Positions 34,044 to 43,203 of a stretch of DNA of 64,000 nucleotides are shown piece after piece. Location of the stretch: NCBI GenBank assembly GCA_031551865.1, contig JAVBMY010000004.1, forward strand, positions 124,001 to 188,000, written 5' to 3'. A program made the translations under genes and the position numbers. How positions within the stretch are numbered: the stretch's first letter is position 1; each line of letters begins with the position of its first letter. This DNA comes from Rikenella sp031551865 (GTDB lineage Bacteria > Bacteroidota > Bacteroidia > Bacteroidales > Rikenellaceae). The notes beneath the pieces are model-generated. The model saw nothing but the letters and a program-made list of their open reading frames with translations. It had not been told where the DNA came from and did not search any database.

Positions 34044-35309
34044 ATGACTAGCCCCCCCCAAACCCCTCACCCGTGTTATCGGTACGCCGTCCTGTGCTTG
34101 TTGGCAGTACTTTTACTTTGCCCCTCCGCGACAGCAAAAAGTAAATTATCCGAAACCGCAACCAAACCCGACCAGACCATTTTTGCGTTCGGTGGCGATA
34201 TCAATAAAAAGTTCGTACAATACGTTGTGGATCTAACCCACAAGCCCGATCCGAAAATTTGTTTTGTACCGACCGCCAGCGCCGACAATCCGGACAACAT
34301 AAAGTTTTGGGAATTTATTTGCAAACAACTTTCCATCGAATCTCATGTGCTGAAAGTATGGGTTAGCTCTGACAAAAATGCACCGAGCTTCGAAGAAATC
34401 CTGCTCAGTATGGATGCCATTGTGGTTGGCGGAGGAAATACGCTGAATATGATGGGCATATGGAAGAATCAAGGCATCGATACCCTGTTAAGAAAAGCCT
34501 TGGACCGGGGGATCATCCTTGCAGGTGGGAGCGCCGGCTCTATCTGCTGGTTTCAAAATGGGATCAGCGATTCGCGCCCGACAGCTTTGAGCACAGTAGA
34601 CGGGCTTTCTTTTCTTCCTTACAGCAATTGCCCCCATTATGTCGATAGCACCAGAAAAACGATATACCACCAACAGATAGAAAATAGAGAGATAGCATCC
34701 GGCTATGCTATGGACGATCTGTCGGGCATTTTGTTCCGGAATGGAAAATTCATCGAGGCAGTCAGCCTAAACGAGGTTAATCATTCATACCATGTATATT
34801 CGAAAAATGGAAAAATTTATTCCGAGAAACTACCTTCGCGAATACTCATAAATAATGGCGCTTTACCCGTATCTGAATACAGTGCGGTAAATGTGGATAA
34901 GAGAGTGAGAGATTTCCCCGAAATCAATAGGCAAAACACGCCCTTGAATGCCTACGTTTCCATTCTGTATATCCTGGCCAACGGGCAAGATTCAAAACTT
35001 AGCCTGGTTAGCATTAAATCGCTTCGGGAACGAATGGGTAAAGGCACAGACAGTGAAGTGAGCGAAGAAAAGAGGAATATGTTGTTAAATAAAAACATCA
35101 ACAAAATATTGATTTACAATGACTCTTTAGCCGGCGTTATTAATGAGTATAGCGATTTTTACGGACTATGGTTTCTTTACAAAGAAGAAGATCAATGGTT
35201 GAGTGCAGGTGAAGACTTCGGAGGCTATACGGTTTTGCAATCCGAAATAACTTTTAGGGAAAAAGCAGCCATGCATTTAGAAAGGATGCGCAAAAATGAA
35301 AGAAATTAA
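34044..35309 (+). CDS. Exported S51-like peptidase (cyanophycinase/dipeptidase E type)
   Basis: A 421-residue protein. An N-terminal hydrophobic segment (about 14-30, ending PSATA) suggests export. The S51 domain has FAFGGDINKKF, the VVGGGNTLNMM strand and the nucleophile elbow AGGSAGSICW with Ser163. After about residue 300 there is an extra domain ending in WLSAGEDFGGYTVLQSEITFREKA, a pattern seen in NTF2-like folds. Normal dipeptidase E is about 230 residues, so this is a two-domain form. Base content is lower in G+C than the neighbours from about 34700 on. Its end overlaps panE by 14 bases. Confidence 0.72.
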   Translation: MTSPPQTPHPCYRYAVLCLLAVLLLCPSATAKSKLSETATKPDQTIFAFGGDINKKFVQYVVDLTHKPDPKICFVPTASADNPDNIKFWEFICKQLSIESHVLKVWVSSDKNAPSFEEILLSMDAIVVGGGNTLNMMGIWKNQGIDTLLRKALDRGIILAGGSAGSICWFQNGISDSRPTALSTVDGLSFLPYSNCPHYVDSTRKTIYHQQIENREIASGYAMDDLSGILFRNGKFIEAVSLNEVNHSYHVYSKNGKIYSEKLPSRILINNGALPVSEYSAVNVDKRVRDFPEINRQNTPLNAYVSILYILANGQDSKLSLVSIKSLRERMGKGTDSEVSEEKRNMLLNKNINKILIYNDSLAGVINEYSDFYGLWFLYKEEDQWLSAGEDFGGYTVLQSEITFREKAAMHLERMRKNERN

Positions 35310-36210
35310 AACCGTAGCCCTCGTAGGTGCCGGAGCCATTGGCAGCGTGGTGGGCATGCCCGTCTACAAAGCCGTGGGCTACGAAAATTTCACGCTGATC
35401 GTCGGGCCCGACCGCTACGACCGCTATAAACGCGACGGCATCGTGCTCAATGGTGTCCGCTACGACCCGCCGCTTTCGGGCGACAGGCCCGCCGCCGCGC
35501 CTGCCGACTTGGTGATCGTGGCCGTCAAAGCCACCACCCTCGACGACGCCATCGCGCTCATCGCTCCTTATGTGGGCCCCGACACCACGATCATCTCGTT
35601 GCTCAACGGTATCACCAGCGAAGACCGGATCGCCGAACGATACGGCCGCGCTCCCCTGCTCTATTCGCTCTGGATGGGGCATACCAGCATGCGCACCGGC
35701 AACAGCTCCCAGCAGGATGGGAGCTACAAAGTGATTTTCGGCGACATCCCCGCCCCGGACAAGTCTCCGAAAATCGCCAAAGTAGAGGCCCTGGCCCGCC
35801 TGTTCGACCGCGCCGGGATCCCCTACGAGATCGCTCCCGACATGCAGGCCGCCCTATGGTATAAATTCATGGTGAACGTCGGCTGCAACCAGGTGACCGC
35901 CTACTACCGTTACACCTACGGTCAACTGAACGATGACCCGAAGGCCCTGGCCATGATGCGGGGCCTCGTCGACGAAACCGCCGCCATCGCCGCCCGCGAA
36001 GGTGTGGCCGGTGCCGACAAAATGCCTGACAGGGCCATGCGTTCGCTCGAAGGGCTGAACCGGGAAGATTACAGTTCGATGGCGCAGGACGTACTGGCCG
36101 GGCGCCCCACCGAAGTTGACACCTTCGCCGGCGAAGTCTGCTACCGCGGCGAAAGGTACGGTATCCCCACCCCTTTGAACCGCCTGATCCTGAATCATTT
36201 CTCAAAATAA
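35296..36210 (+). CDS. panE: 2-dehydropantoate 2-reductase
   Basis: A 304-residue NADPH-dependent ketopantoate reductase of the pantothenate/CoA pathway. TVALVGAGAIGSVVG is the nucleotide-binding start, and VKATTLDDAI and LLNGITSEDRIAERYG follow. LWYKFMVNVGCNQVTA carries the substrate lysine and asparagine, and RPTEVDTFAGEVCYRGERYGIPTPLN ends the helical domain. The start overlaps the S51 gene by 14 bases, so translation is probably coupled. Related oxidoreductases of this fold act on other 2-oxoacids, so substrate is likely but not certain. Confidence 0.87.
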   Translation: MKEIKTVALVGAGAIGSVVGMPVYKAVGYENFTLIVGPDRYDRYKRDGIVLNGVRYDPPLSGDRPAAAPADLVIVAVKATTLDDAIALIAPYVGPDTTIISLLNGITSEDRIAERYGRAPLLYSLWMGHTSMRTGNSSQQDGSYKVIFGDIPAPDKSPKIAKVEALARLFDRAGIPYEIAPDMQAALWYKFMVNVGCNQVTAYYRYTYGQLNDDPKALAMMRGLVDETAAIAAREGVAGADKMPDRAMRSLEGLNREDYSSMAQDVLAGRPTEVDTFAGEVCYRGERYGIPTPLNRLILNHFSK

Positions 36211-36296
36211 ACCCCTCTCCTCACGAACTGTAAAAGCAAGAAAACCTTCCCCGTGAATACAGGAATTCCGGAACCAAAACAAACTCCACCCACAAA

Positions 36297-36794
36297 ATGA
36301 AAAAACCTATCCTCGCCTGCGCGGCCCTGTTGTTGGTTTCGTGCGGCCCGAAGAATCCCGAGAACATCGAAACTGCCGAACTTCCCGGCCTTTATAAAGT
36401 AGCTGTAAAAACCAAAGCGTCTGCCGCCAACCTGCACTCCGAAGATTACACGACCCGCCTCGAAGCCGCCGTCGAACGCTCCTTCTGCCTGAACCTCGAA
36501 ATCACCGCCGGGGGGTTCCTGCTCACCAGCGAGGGCGGAGAACCCGTGGCAGACTGCGAATGGGACCTGCACGGCGGGCAACTCACCCTCACCCATCGCT
36601 CGAACCGCCATAAAGAGACTGCTGTCATTTCGCGCAATGCGACCGACGGCTGGCTCCTCGATTTCGCCGACAGCAGCCGGCTGGTGCTGATCGACAAAAC
36701 CCTCGTGCCCAACGGCGATTACAGTCGTTACAACACCGATTACGACGACCCGGCGCACGAATTCAGCCGCTACGACCGGGAAGGCGGCCGTTAA
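36297..36794 (+). CDS. Hypothetical lipoprotein
   Basis: A 165-residue protein not recognised. It has a lipoprotein signal (MKKPILACAALLLVSC, lipid on Cys16) followed by polar sequence with repeated beta-strand-like stretches (GGFLLTSEGG, GGQLTLTHRS, DGWLLDFADSSRLVLID) that could form a small beta barrel of lipocalin or META-like type. The C-terminus is rich in tyrosine and acidic residues. It follows panE by 86 bases. The gap to the next gene (36795-37057) has only a possible -7 element. Confidence 0.75.
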   Translation: MKKPILACAALLLVSCGPKNPENIETAELPGLYKVAVKTKASAANLHSEDYTTRLEAAVERSFCLNLEITAGGFLLTSEGGEPVADCEWDLHGGQLTLTHRSNRHKETAVISRNATDGWLLDFADSSRLVLIDKTLVPNGDYSRYNTDYDDPAHEFSRYDREGGR

Positions 36795-37002
36795 GTTAAA
36801 GACGCCGGACGCAAAAATGACGAATAAGATCCAATGTTCCGGGCACGAGGGAAAGTCATCGAGACGGCCGGCGCCGGGCGCGGGCATAAAAAGCGCGACA
36901 GAGAAAATCCTGCGTTTTGATTGGCGGGGAAACATCTGCTACCCAGATGATGCCGTGTAACAAACGTAAAATGAAGCTCAACAATAATCCCGCAATTTAT
37001 AC

Positions 37003-37010
37003 TATCTTTG
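37003..37010 (+). promoter_or_regulatory. -7 element for the 37058 lipoprotein
   Basis: TATCTTTG matches TAnnTTTG exactly and lies 47 bases before the ATG. A matching -33 is not seen. Confidence 0.45.
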
Positions 37011-37057
37011 CGGAACCGGTAAACAGCCGGAGTTCACACCTTTCAAAAACACAAGCA

Positions 37058-37450
37058 ATGAAAAGAACAGCCACAGCCCTGATCGCCATATTCGCCGCCG
37101 TTGCCATGGCCGCCTGTACCACCGGGCTTAAAAAAGACCTCGTCGGCACGTATGACGCAGCCATGCGCATGGAAAACGTCGATACCGCCAACCAAATGAT
37201 GGTCATGATGGCCGCCATGGTAGAACAAATGGAGATGGAAATGGACATCCACAAAGACGGCAAACTCGACCTGATCATCAACCGCGGCACCGAAAGCGAA
37301 TCCATACCCCTGACTTGGAAACTGCTGCCCGGCGACAGCATCGAATTCCTCGACGAAGAACAGGTTCCCCAGGTATTCGCCGTACAACCCAGCGACAGCG
37401 GCTTTGTGCTTGCCGGAGATTACAACTCCTTTATACTCACAAGGAAATAG
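37058..37450 (+). CDS. Small hypothetical lipoprotein
   Basis: A 130-residue protein. The ATG at 37058 gives a clean lipoprotein signal (MKRTATALIAIFAAVAMAAC). The mature part has a methionine-rich segment (NQMMVMMAAMVEQMEMEMDI, about residues 48-67) and then strand-forming sequence with TWKLLPGDSIEFLDEE and GFVLAGDYNSFILTRK, similar in layout to lipocalin-like lipoproteins. The longer frame that begins at 36917 is not preferred because it would bury the signal peptide and include the promoter. Function unknown. Confidence 0.72.
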   Translation: MKRTATALIAIFAAVAMAACTTGLKKDLVGTYDAAMRMENVDTANQMMVMMAAMVEQMEMEMDIHKDGKLDLIINRGTESESIPLTWKLLPGDSIEFLDEEQVPQVFAVQPSDSGFVLAGDYNSFILTRK

Positions 37451-37456
37451 ACATCT

Positions 37457-37514
37457 CCTGAATACAGGACGATAACATCGAGCCGCGTCTGAGTATTCAG
37501 GGGCGGCTCGATTT
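37457..37514 (+). terminator. Terminator with an overlapping alternative stem
   Basis: A 10-bp stem (37477-37486 with 37503-37512) followed by TTCAATTT looks like a terminator. A second 9-bp stem (37457-37465 with 37493-37501) crosses it, so the two are probably mutually exclusive. Confidence 0.6.
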
Positions 37515-37532
37515 CAATTTCCCATCCCCGCA

Positions 37533-38285
37533 ATGGCACAAAGAACCGCCCCTTCCGAAACCGCCGACGGAACCCGTCAGGTATTTTCAAACAAAAACAC
37601 CGCAGCCGCCGTCGAAGAACTCATCGACCTCTTCAGGAGTGCTTCGAACGAACGCGACCGGGCGGGCATGGCACGTTTCGGCATCAATACCGAACGTGCT
37701 TTCGGAGGCACCACCCTGCCCACCCTGCGGCAACTGGGCCGCCGGATCGGAAAGAACCATCCGCTGGCCCTCGCCTTGTGGGAAAGCGGCTGGCACGAAG
37801 CCCGCATCCTCGCGTCAATCGTCGATGATCCCGCCCAGCTGACCCTGTCACAAATGGACTCCTGGACCGCCGGGTTCGACTCGTGGGATATCTGCGACCA
37901 AGTCTGCTCCAACCTCTTCCGCTACTCGCCTCACGCCTGGGAGCGGATCGGACATTATGCCGCCGACGAACGCGAATTCGTCCGCCGCACAGCTTTTGCT
38001 TTGTTGGCCGAACTGGCCGTCGGTGACAAAACAGCCGAAGACCAGCGGTTTGAAACATATTTTCCGTTGATCGAGCAATACGCCACCGACCCGCGCAACT
38101 TCGTACGCAAGGCGGTGAACTGGGCGCTGCGCCAGATCGGGAAACGCAACCAGAGGCTCCATCCGCAGGCTTTGGAACTGGCACAAAAATTGTGTCTCTC
38201 CAACCACAAAACCGCCCGTTGGATCGGCTCCGACGCCGTGCGTGAACTGAGTTCTGAAAAAATCATCGCCCGAATCAAGCCCTAA
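37533..38285 (+). CDS. DNA alkylation repair (AlkD-like HEAT) protein
   Basis: A 250-residue all-helical protein of the AlkC/AlkD DNA glycosylase superfamily, which removes alkylated bases by a HEAT-repeat scaffold. Helical repeats are visible: TLPTLRQLGRRIG, WESGWHEARILASIVDDP, the signature MDSWTAGFDSWDICDQVC, then REFVRRTAFALLAELAV and PRNFVRKAVNWALRQIGKRN. The SWDxCD segment is typical of this family. It sits just after the small lipoprotein terminator, with a 20-base gap. Substrate specificity is not known. Confidence 0.88.
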   Translation: MAQRTAPSETADGTRQVFSNKNTAAAVEELIDLFRSASNERDRAGMARFGINTERAFGGTTLPTLRQLGRRIGKNHPLALALWESGWHEARILASIVDDPAQLTLSQMDSWTAGFDSWDICDQVCSNLFRYSPHAWERIGHYAADEREFVRRTAFALLAELAVGDKTAEDQRFETYFPLIEQYATDPRNFVRKAVNWALRQIGKRNQRLHPQALELAQKLCLSNHKTARWIGSDAVRELSSEKIIARIKP

Positions 38286-38666
38286 AACCACCCGAACGCC
38301 GCCGCAACCTCAGCCCTCCGGGAAACTAATAGCTCCGAAAATTCCTGAACTATAGTCGCCCAGGCCGCGATTGCGGTTCACAACCCGGACGAACCGCCGT
38401 TTACAACAAGGATGCGCGCTGAGACTTAAGTTGCAAGATCCGGGGGCAGATTTCGCTACGCTTGGTGCCGGGATTCCGAAAGCAACCAACAAGCCATGCG
38501 TCATTTTGGCGGCCGATATTCCGGACGCATCCGGCAAGTTACGCTGCGTTGGTCCCCGGAACTCGGAAAACCGGCAGTCTTGATATATTAAAAAATTTTA
38601 ATATCTTTAACCGCTCTAAACCCGACTAAGACCACGTAAGGCGCCAAAGCACTATCCCCTCCCCCG
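38286..38666. other. Intergenic region without a recognisable gene
   Basis: 381 bases between the AlkD-like gene and the MFS gene. Short frames on both strands (for example 38371-38583 and 38310-38537) show no signal or domain and are judged non-coding. The only structure is the AT-rich palindrome and -7-like element near 38600. Confidence 0.6.
38585..38609 (+). promoter_or_regulatory. AT-rich palindrome overlapping a -7-like element
   Basis: A perfect 9-bp inverted repeat with a two-base centre (38585-38593 and 38596-38604) overlaps TATCTTTA (38602-38609), which is one base from TAnnTTTG. It lies 58 bases before the MFS transporter ATG and could be an operator. Confidence 0.35.
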
Positions 38667-39878
38667 ATGAATACAGCCACCACGGACATACCGCGCGAAA
38701 AACTCTGGAGCGGTAGCTTCTGGGCAGCCTGCGGGGCGAACTTCATGATGTTCTTCGCCTTTTACATGCTGCTTCCGATCCTGCCAATCTACCTGGCCGA
38801 CCGGTTCGCCGCCAGCGAGTCGACCATCGGAATGATTCTGGCGTCCTACACGGTTATGGCGCTCCTTTTCCGTCCGTTCGCCGGGTTCATGGTCGACAGT
38901 TTTCCGCGCAAGATGCTGCTGATGGTCTGCTACACCATCTACATCGCCTTTTTCGGAGGCTACCTGCTGGCCGGGTCACTGGCCCTGTTGGCCGTGCTGC
39001 GAGCCTTCCACGGTACAGCTTTCGGAATGGTCACCGTTTCGGTCAACACCATCGCTATCGACGTGATGCCCTCTGCGCGCCGCGGCGAAGGTATCGGCTA
39101 TTTCGGCGTCTCGACCAACCTGGCCATGGCCATCGGGCCGATGGTGTCGCTGCTGATTTTCGACGCCACAAAAAACTACGACGCTATTTTTGCTGCGGCC
39201 TGTGCGGCCGGGATCCTGGGCCTGGTCTCGGCATCGCTCATCAAAACCCCGCCCAAAGACCGCGTGGCCCGTCCGGAGCAAGGCAAACAACCCGTATCGC
39301 TCGACCGTTTCCTGCTCATCAAAGGCATTCCCAATGCCGTGGCCACCATGTTCCTATCGTTCATTTACGGCGTGATCACCACCTACGTTGCCATTTACGG
39401 CGAAAAAGAGGTCGGGCTGGACGGCGGAACGGGCAACTTCTTTATCTGCATGGCCGTGGGACTGATCGTAGCACGCCTGTCGAGCGGACGCCTGATGAAC
39501 CGGGGTTATCTGACCGGCATAGCCCGCATAGGCATAGCCATACTCATCGTGAGCAGCCTGCTGTTCCTCATCAAGAGCCCATGGACTTTCTATGGCTGCG
39601 GAATCGCGATAGGCATAGGTTACGGTCTGCTTTGCCCCTGCCTCCAGACCATGTACATCAACCTGGCCGAACACAACCAGCGCGGTACCGCCAACGCCAC
39701 CTACCTGACCGCATGGGACATCGGGATAGGCAGCGGCGTGCTGTTGGGGGGTACAATCGCCCAGCACGCAGGCAACTATACCACAGCCTTCTTCTGGGGC
39801 ACTGTCACTCTGGCCGTCGGAATGCTGATCTTCACTTTCTGGTCGGTACCCTTCTTCAAGAAAAACAAATTGCGCTAA
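38667..39878 (+). CDS. MFS transporter
   Basis: A 403-residue major facilitator protein with about twelve membrane helices. The second/third helix loop has RPFAGFMVDSFPRKMLLM, a match to the MFS motif A. YFGVSTNLAMAIGPMVSLLIF after helix four resembles the motif of the drug/sugar efflux (DHA1-like) group. It probably exports or imports small molecules across the inner membrane. It may be regulated through the AT-rich palindrome upstream. Substrate unknown. Confidence 0.88.
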   Translation: MNTATTDIPREKLWSGSFWAACGANFMMFFAFYMLLPILPIYLADRFAASESTIGMILASYTVMALLFRPFAGFMVDSFPRKMLLMVCYTIYIAFFGGYLLAGSLALLAVLRAFHGTAFGMVTVSVNTIAIDVMPSARRGEGIGYFGVSTNLAMAIGPMVSLLIFDATKNYDAIFAAACAAGILGLVSASLIKTPPKDRVARPEQGKQPVSLDRFLLIKGIPNAVATMFLSFIYGVITTYVAIYGEKEVGLDGGTGNFFICMAVGLIVARLSSGRLMNRGYLTGIARIGIAILIVSSLLFLIKSPWTFYGCGIAIGIGYGLLCPCLQTMYINLAEHNQRGTANATYLTAWDIGIGSGVLLGGTIAQHAGNYTTAFFWGTVTLAVGMLIFTFWSVPFFKKNKLR

Positions 39879-39942
39879 CAAATAAACCATGCGTTTGAAA
39901 AGCCGTCAAACTCAACACATACACCCCTAAATCGAACCAGTT

Positions 39943-40647
39943 ATGAAAAAGACACTTTTCGCTGCTTTCGCAGCAGCAGCCATGTTCACCACCACCGCCA
40001 CGGCTTCGGCCCAGAACTTCGGCCAGACCGACATCCCCACCATCGAAGTGAGCGGCACAGCCGACACCTACGTGACCCCCAACAAGATCGAAATCTCGAT
40101 CACCATCAACCAAGCCGACAGCAAAGGCAAAATCACCATGACCGAGCTGGAAAACTCGCTGGCCAAGGCCTTGCGCGATGCCGGGGTTGACCTCCCGAAA
40201 CAGCTCGTGGTAACCGACCAGTCGAGCAGCACCGCCAAAAAACAGAACGCTTACCAGTTCAAAAAGTACAAACTGAGCCTCACCAATGCCACCGAAGCCG
40301 CCGCTGTTTTCGAGAACCTGGCTGCCAACGGCATCACCAACGCCCAAGTGATGCGCGTAACACACACCGACATCAAAAAACTTGAACTCGAAGTCAAAGC
40401 CGAGGCCGTTAAAAACGCCCGTGAGAATGCCCTGGCCCTGGCCGGAGCCATCGGCCAGACTATCGGCGAAGCCATCAAGATTCAGGACTACAATGTGATG
40501 CCCGTATACAATGCAGTAAACATCAGGGGCTTTGCCAGCATTAAATTGGAAGACACTGCCGGTTATATCTCCAATGATATGCCCGAGCTCCAGTTCCAGG
40601 ACATCCACATCGAACAGCGCATTAGCGTGACCTTTCGGCTGAAATAG
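39943..40647 (+). CDS. SIMPL-domain (DUF541) periplasmic protein
   Basis: A 234-residue exported protein with a signal peptide (about 1-23, ending TASA). The domain begins with TIEVSGTADTYVTPNKIEISITI, the hallmark of SIMPL/DUF541, and ends with IEQRISVTFRLK. These proteins lie in the periplasm or outer membrane and their role is poorly known. It is a single gene between the MFS transporter and the aconitase, with a terminator after it. Confidence 0.85.
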   Translation: MKKTLFAAFAAAAMFTTTATASAQNFGQTDIPTIEVSGTADTYVTPNKIEISITINQADSKGKITMTELENSLAKALRDAGVDLPKQLVVTDQSSSTAKKQNAYQFKKYKLSLTNATEAAAVFENLAANGITNAQVMRVTHTDIKKLELEVKAEAVKNARENALALAGAIGQTIGEAIKIQDYNVMPVYNAVNIRGFASIKLEDTAGYISNDMPELQFQDIHIEQRISVTFRLK

Positions 40648-40655
40648 TTTTTAGC

Positions 40656-40692
40656 GTCATTGTAAGGCCGATCTTAGCGAAGCCGAAGGAAC
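40656..40692 (+). repeat. Dispersed GTCATT-type repeat, copy 2 (degenerate)
   Basis: Runs from GTCATTGTAAGG to AGCCGAAGGAAC. A CAATGA motif near 40730 suggests a degenerate inverted partner, so the element may once have formed a hairpin. Confidence 0.5.
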
Positions 40693-40755
40693 TTTTGCAA
40701 GGTAATGCAGCGACTTTCCTAATCGCAATGATAATCCAATCCTTTATAAGTTAAG

Positions 40756-40780
40756 GGCGGTTCGTGTAACCGCCCCTATT
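40756..40780 (+). terminator. Terminator after the SIMPL gene
   Basis: An 8-bp GC-rich stem (40756-40763 with 40769-40776) with a five-base loop is followed by a short T-containing stretch. Confidence 0.6.
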
Positions 40781-40811
40781 GTACCTAACCGCAAAATACC
40801 TACGTACAACC

Positions 40812-43073
40812 ATGACCTTCGACCTCGCCATGATCCGTGAGCGTTACGCCGCCATGCCCGCTGCCGTTACCGCGGTGCGCAGACACGCCGGACACCCACT
40901 GACACTCACCGAGAAGATACTCTTCAGTCACCTTCACGCCGCCCAAGCCGACGACTTCCGGCGAGGCGAAGACTATGTCGAGTTCGCGCCCGACCGTGTG
41001 GCGATGCAGGATGCGACGGCCCAGATGGCCCTGCTCCAGTTCATGAACGCCGGACGTGACCGGGTGGCCGTACCGTCGACCGTACACTGCGACCACCTGA
41101 TCCGGGCCAACGCCGGAGCCAACGCCGACCTACAGGCCGCCCGCCGGCAAAATAGCGAGGTATACGGTTTCCTGCAAAGCGTGGCTGCCAAATACGGCAT
41201 CGGTTTCTGGAGCCCCGGCGCAGGAATCATCCACCAAACCGTACTGGAGAACTACGCTTTTCCCGGCGGCATGATGATCGGTACCGACTCGCACACGCCC
41301 AACGCCGGAGGTCTCGGCATGATCGCCATCGGAGTCGGGGGAGCCGACGCCGCCGACGTGATGTCCGGCATGGCGTGGGAGCTCAAGATGCCCCGTATCA
41401 TCGGCGTGCACCTAAAGGGCCAACTGAACGGCTGGGCCTCGCCCAAGGACGTGATCCTCAAACTGGCCGGCATCCTGACCGTCAAAGGCGGCACGAACGC
41501 CGTGCTCGAATACTTCGGCGAAGGTGCCGCCACATTGAGCGCTACCGGAAAAGCCACCATTTGCAACATGGGCGCTGAAGTGGGGGCCACCACCTCGATC
41601 TTCCCGTTCGACGACCGCATCGCCGACTACCTGCGCGCCACGGGTCGCGAAGATGTTGCGCGAGCCGCTACGGAAATCGCCGCCGAATGCCTCGTACCCG
41701 ACCATTCCGTGCTTAAAGAACCGGAGAAATATTACGACCGCGTGATCGAGATCGACCTCGGCAAGCTGGAGCCCTATATCAACGGTCCTTTTACGCCCGA
41801 TGCCGCCCACCCCATCAGTGAGTTCGTGCGCATCGCCCGCGAAAAGGGTTACCCCGAGAAGATGGAGGCCGGCCTGATCGGCTCCTGCACCAACTCGTCG
41901 TACGAAGACATGGCGCGGGCCGCCTCGGTCGCCCGGCAGGCTGCCGCAAAAGGGCTGCGCACCGACGCCCGTTACATCATCACGCCCGGCTCGGAACAGG
42001 TGCGCCGCACCGCTGAGCGCGACGGCCTGCTGTCCGCGTTGGAGTCGATCGGCGGCACCGTCATGGCTAACGCCTGCGGCGCCTGCATAGGCCAATGGAA
42101 ACGCACCGAAACGCCCGAAACGCGTGCCAATTCGATCGTCACCAGCTTCAACCGCAACTTCGCGGCGCGCAACGACGGCAACCCGTCCACACACGCCTTC
42201 GTCGCCTCGCCCGAACTGACCACGGCACTGACCATCGCCGGACGGATCACCTTCAACCCGCTGACCGATACCCTGCCCAACGCGCAGGGCGAGCAAGTCA
42301 TGCTCGACCCGCCCGCGGGCGACGAACTGCCTCCCCGCGGTTTCGAAAAACGCGGTCACGAAGACTACAGCGCCCCGGCCGAGGACGGTTCCGCAATACG
42401 AATCGATATCGCCGAAGATTCGGAACGCCTCCAACGGCTTAAACCTTTCGCGCCGTGGGACGGCCGCGACCTCGACAACCTGTCGCTGCTGATCAAGGTC
42501 GAGGGTAAATGTACCACCGACCACATCTCGGCGGCCGGCCCGTGGCTCCGCTTCCGCGGCCACCTCGAACGTATCTCCGACAACCTGCTGATGACCGCTA
42601 CCAACGCCTTCAATGGCTCGGCAGGTAAAGTACTCGACCCCTTCACCGGCGAGTACGACGGCGTGGCCACCACAGCCCGCGCCCACCAGCTGGCCGGACG
42701 CGGCACCATCGTCGTGGCTCAGGAAAACTACGGCGAAGGCTCATCGCGCGAGCACGCCGCCATGGAACCGCGCTTTCTGGGAGTAAAAGTGATCCTCGCC
42801 CAGTCATTCGCCCGCATCCACGAGACCAACCTCAAGAAGCAGGGCATGCTGGCGCTCACGTTCGCCGACAAAAACGACTGGACCCGCATCCGCGAGAACG
42901 ACACGATCTCGGTCAAGGGACTGCGCGACATGCAACCCGGCATACCGCTGACCATCGTGCTGCATCACGCCGACGGCACCACCGAACAATTCATGGCCAA
43001 TCATACCTACAATGCCCTGCAGACCGAATGGTTTCGCGCCGGCAGCGCCCTGAACCTGATGGGCCGCAAATAA
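40812..43073 (+). CDS. acn: Aconitate hydratase
   Basis: A 753-residue enzyme that isomerises citrate to isocitrate through cis-aconitate with a 4Fe-4S cluster. VHCDHLIRANAGA, IGTDSHTPNAGGLGMIAIGVGGADA, GSCTNSSYEDM and CGACIGQW hold the cluster cysteines and substrate residues, and the swivelling C-terminal domain includes GRGTIVVAQENYGEGSSREHAA. This is the mitochondrial-like form. The ATG at 40812 is preferred over an upstream non-ATG extension. It is first of three genes (acn-icd-gltA) that form the oxidative arm to 2-oxoglutarate. Confidence 0.96.
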   Translation: MTFDLAMIRERYAAMPAAVTAVRRHAGHPLTLTEKILFSHLHAAQADDFRRGEDYVEFAPDRVAMQDATAQMALLQFMNAGRDRVAVPSTVHCDHLIRANAGANADLQAARRQNSEVYGFLQSVAAKYGIGFWSPGAGIIHQTVLENYAFPGGMMIGTDSHTPNAGGLGMIAIGVGGADAADVMSGMAWELKMPRIIGVHLKGQLNGWASPKDVILKLAGILTVKGGTNAVLEYFGEGAATLSATGKATICNMGAEVGATTSIFPFDDRIADYLRATGREDVARAATEIAAECLVPDHSVLKEPEKYYDRVIEIDLGKLEPYINGPFTPDAAHPISEFVRIAREKGYPEKMEAGLIGSCTNSSYEDMARAASVARQAAAKGLRTDARYIITPGSEQVRRTAERDGLLSALESIGGTVMANACGACIGQWKRTETPETRANSIVTSFNRNFAARNDGNPSTHAFVASPELTTALTIAGRITFNPLTDTLPNAQGEQVMLDPPAGDELPPRGFEKRGHEDYSAPAEDGSAIRIDIAEDSERLQRLKPFAPWDGRDLDNLSLLIKVEGKCTTDHISAAGPWLRFRGHLERISDNLLMTATNAFNGSAGKVLDPFTGEYDGVATTARAHQLAGRGTIVVAQENYGEGSSREHAAMEPRFLGVKVILAQSFARIHETNLKKQGMLALTFADKNDWTRIRENDTISVKGLRDMQPGIPLTIVLHHADGTTEQFMANHTYNALQTEWFRAGSALNLMGRK

Positions 43074-43083
43074 GTTCCCAACC

Positions 43084-43120
43084 GTCATTACGCGGATTTG
43101 GAAAAGCCCGAAGTAATCTC
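43084..43120 (+). repeat. Dispersed GTCATT-type repeat, copy 3
   Basis: Runs from GTCATTACGCGGA to AGCCCGAAGTAATCTC, in the gap between acn and icd. It is probably transcribed as part of that operon. Confidence 0.55.
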
Positions 43121-43203
43121 TCTTACGCCATAAGAAGCAGGGAGATCGCCATGCCGCTCACGGCAGTTCGCATTAACGGATATTCAAAAAAATCCAAGTC
43201 AGA

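Noticed and set aside
38310..38583. Two short frames on opposite strands between the AlkD-like and MFS genes
   Set aside because: They overlap each other and resemble no protein; treated as non-coding.
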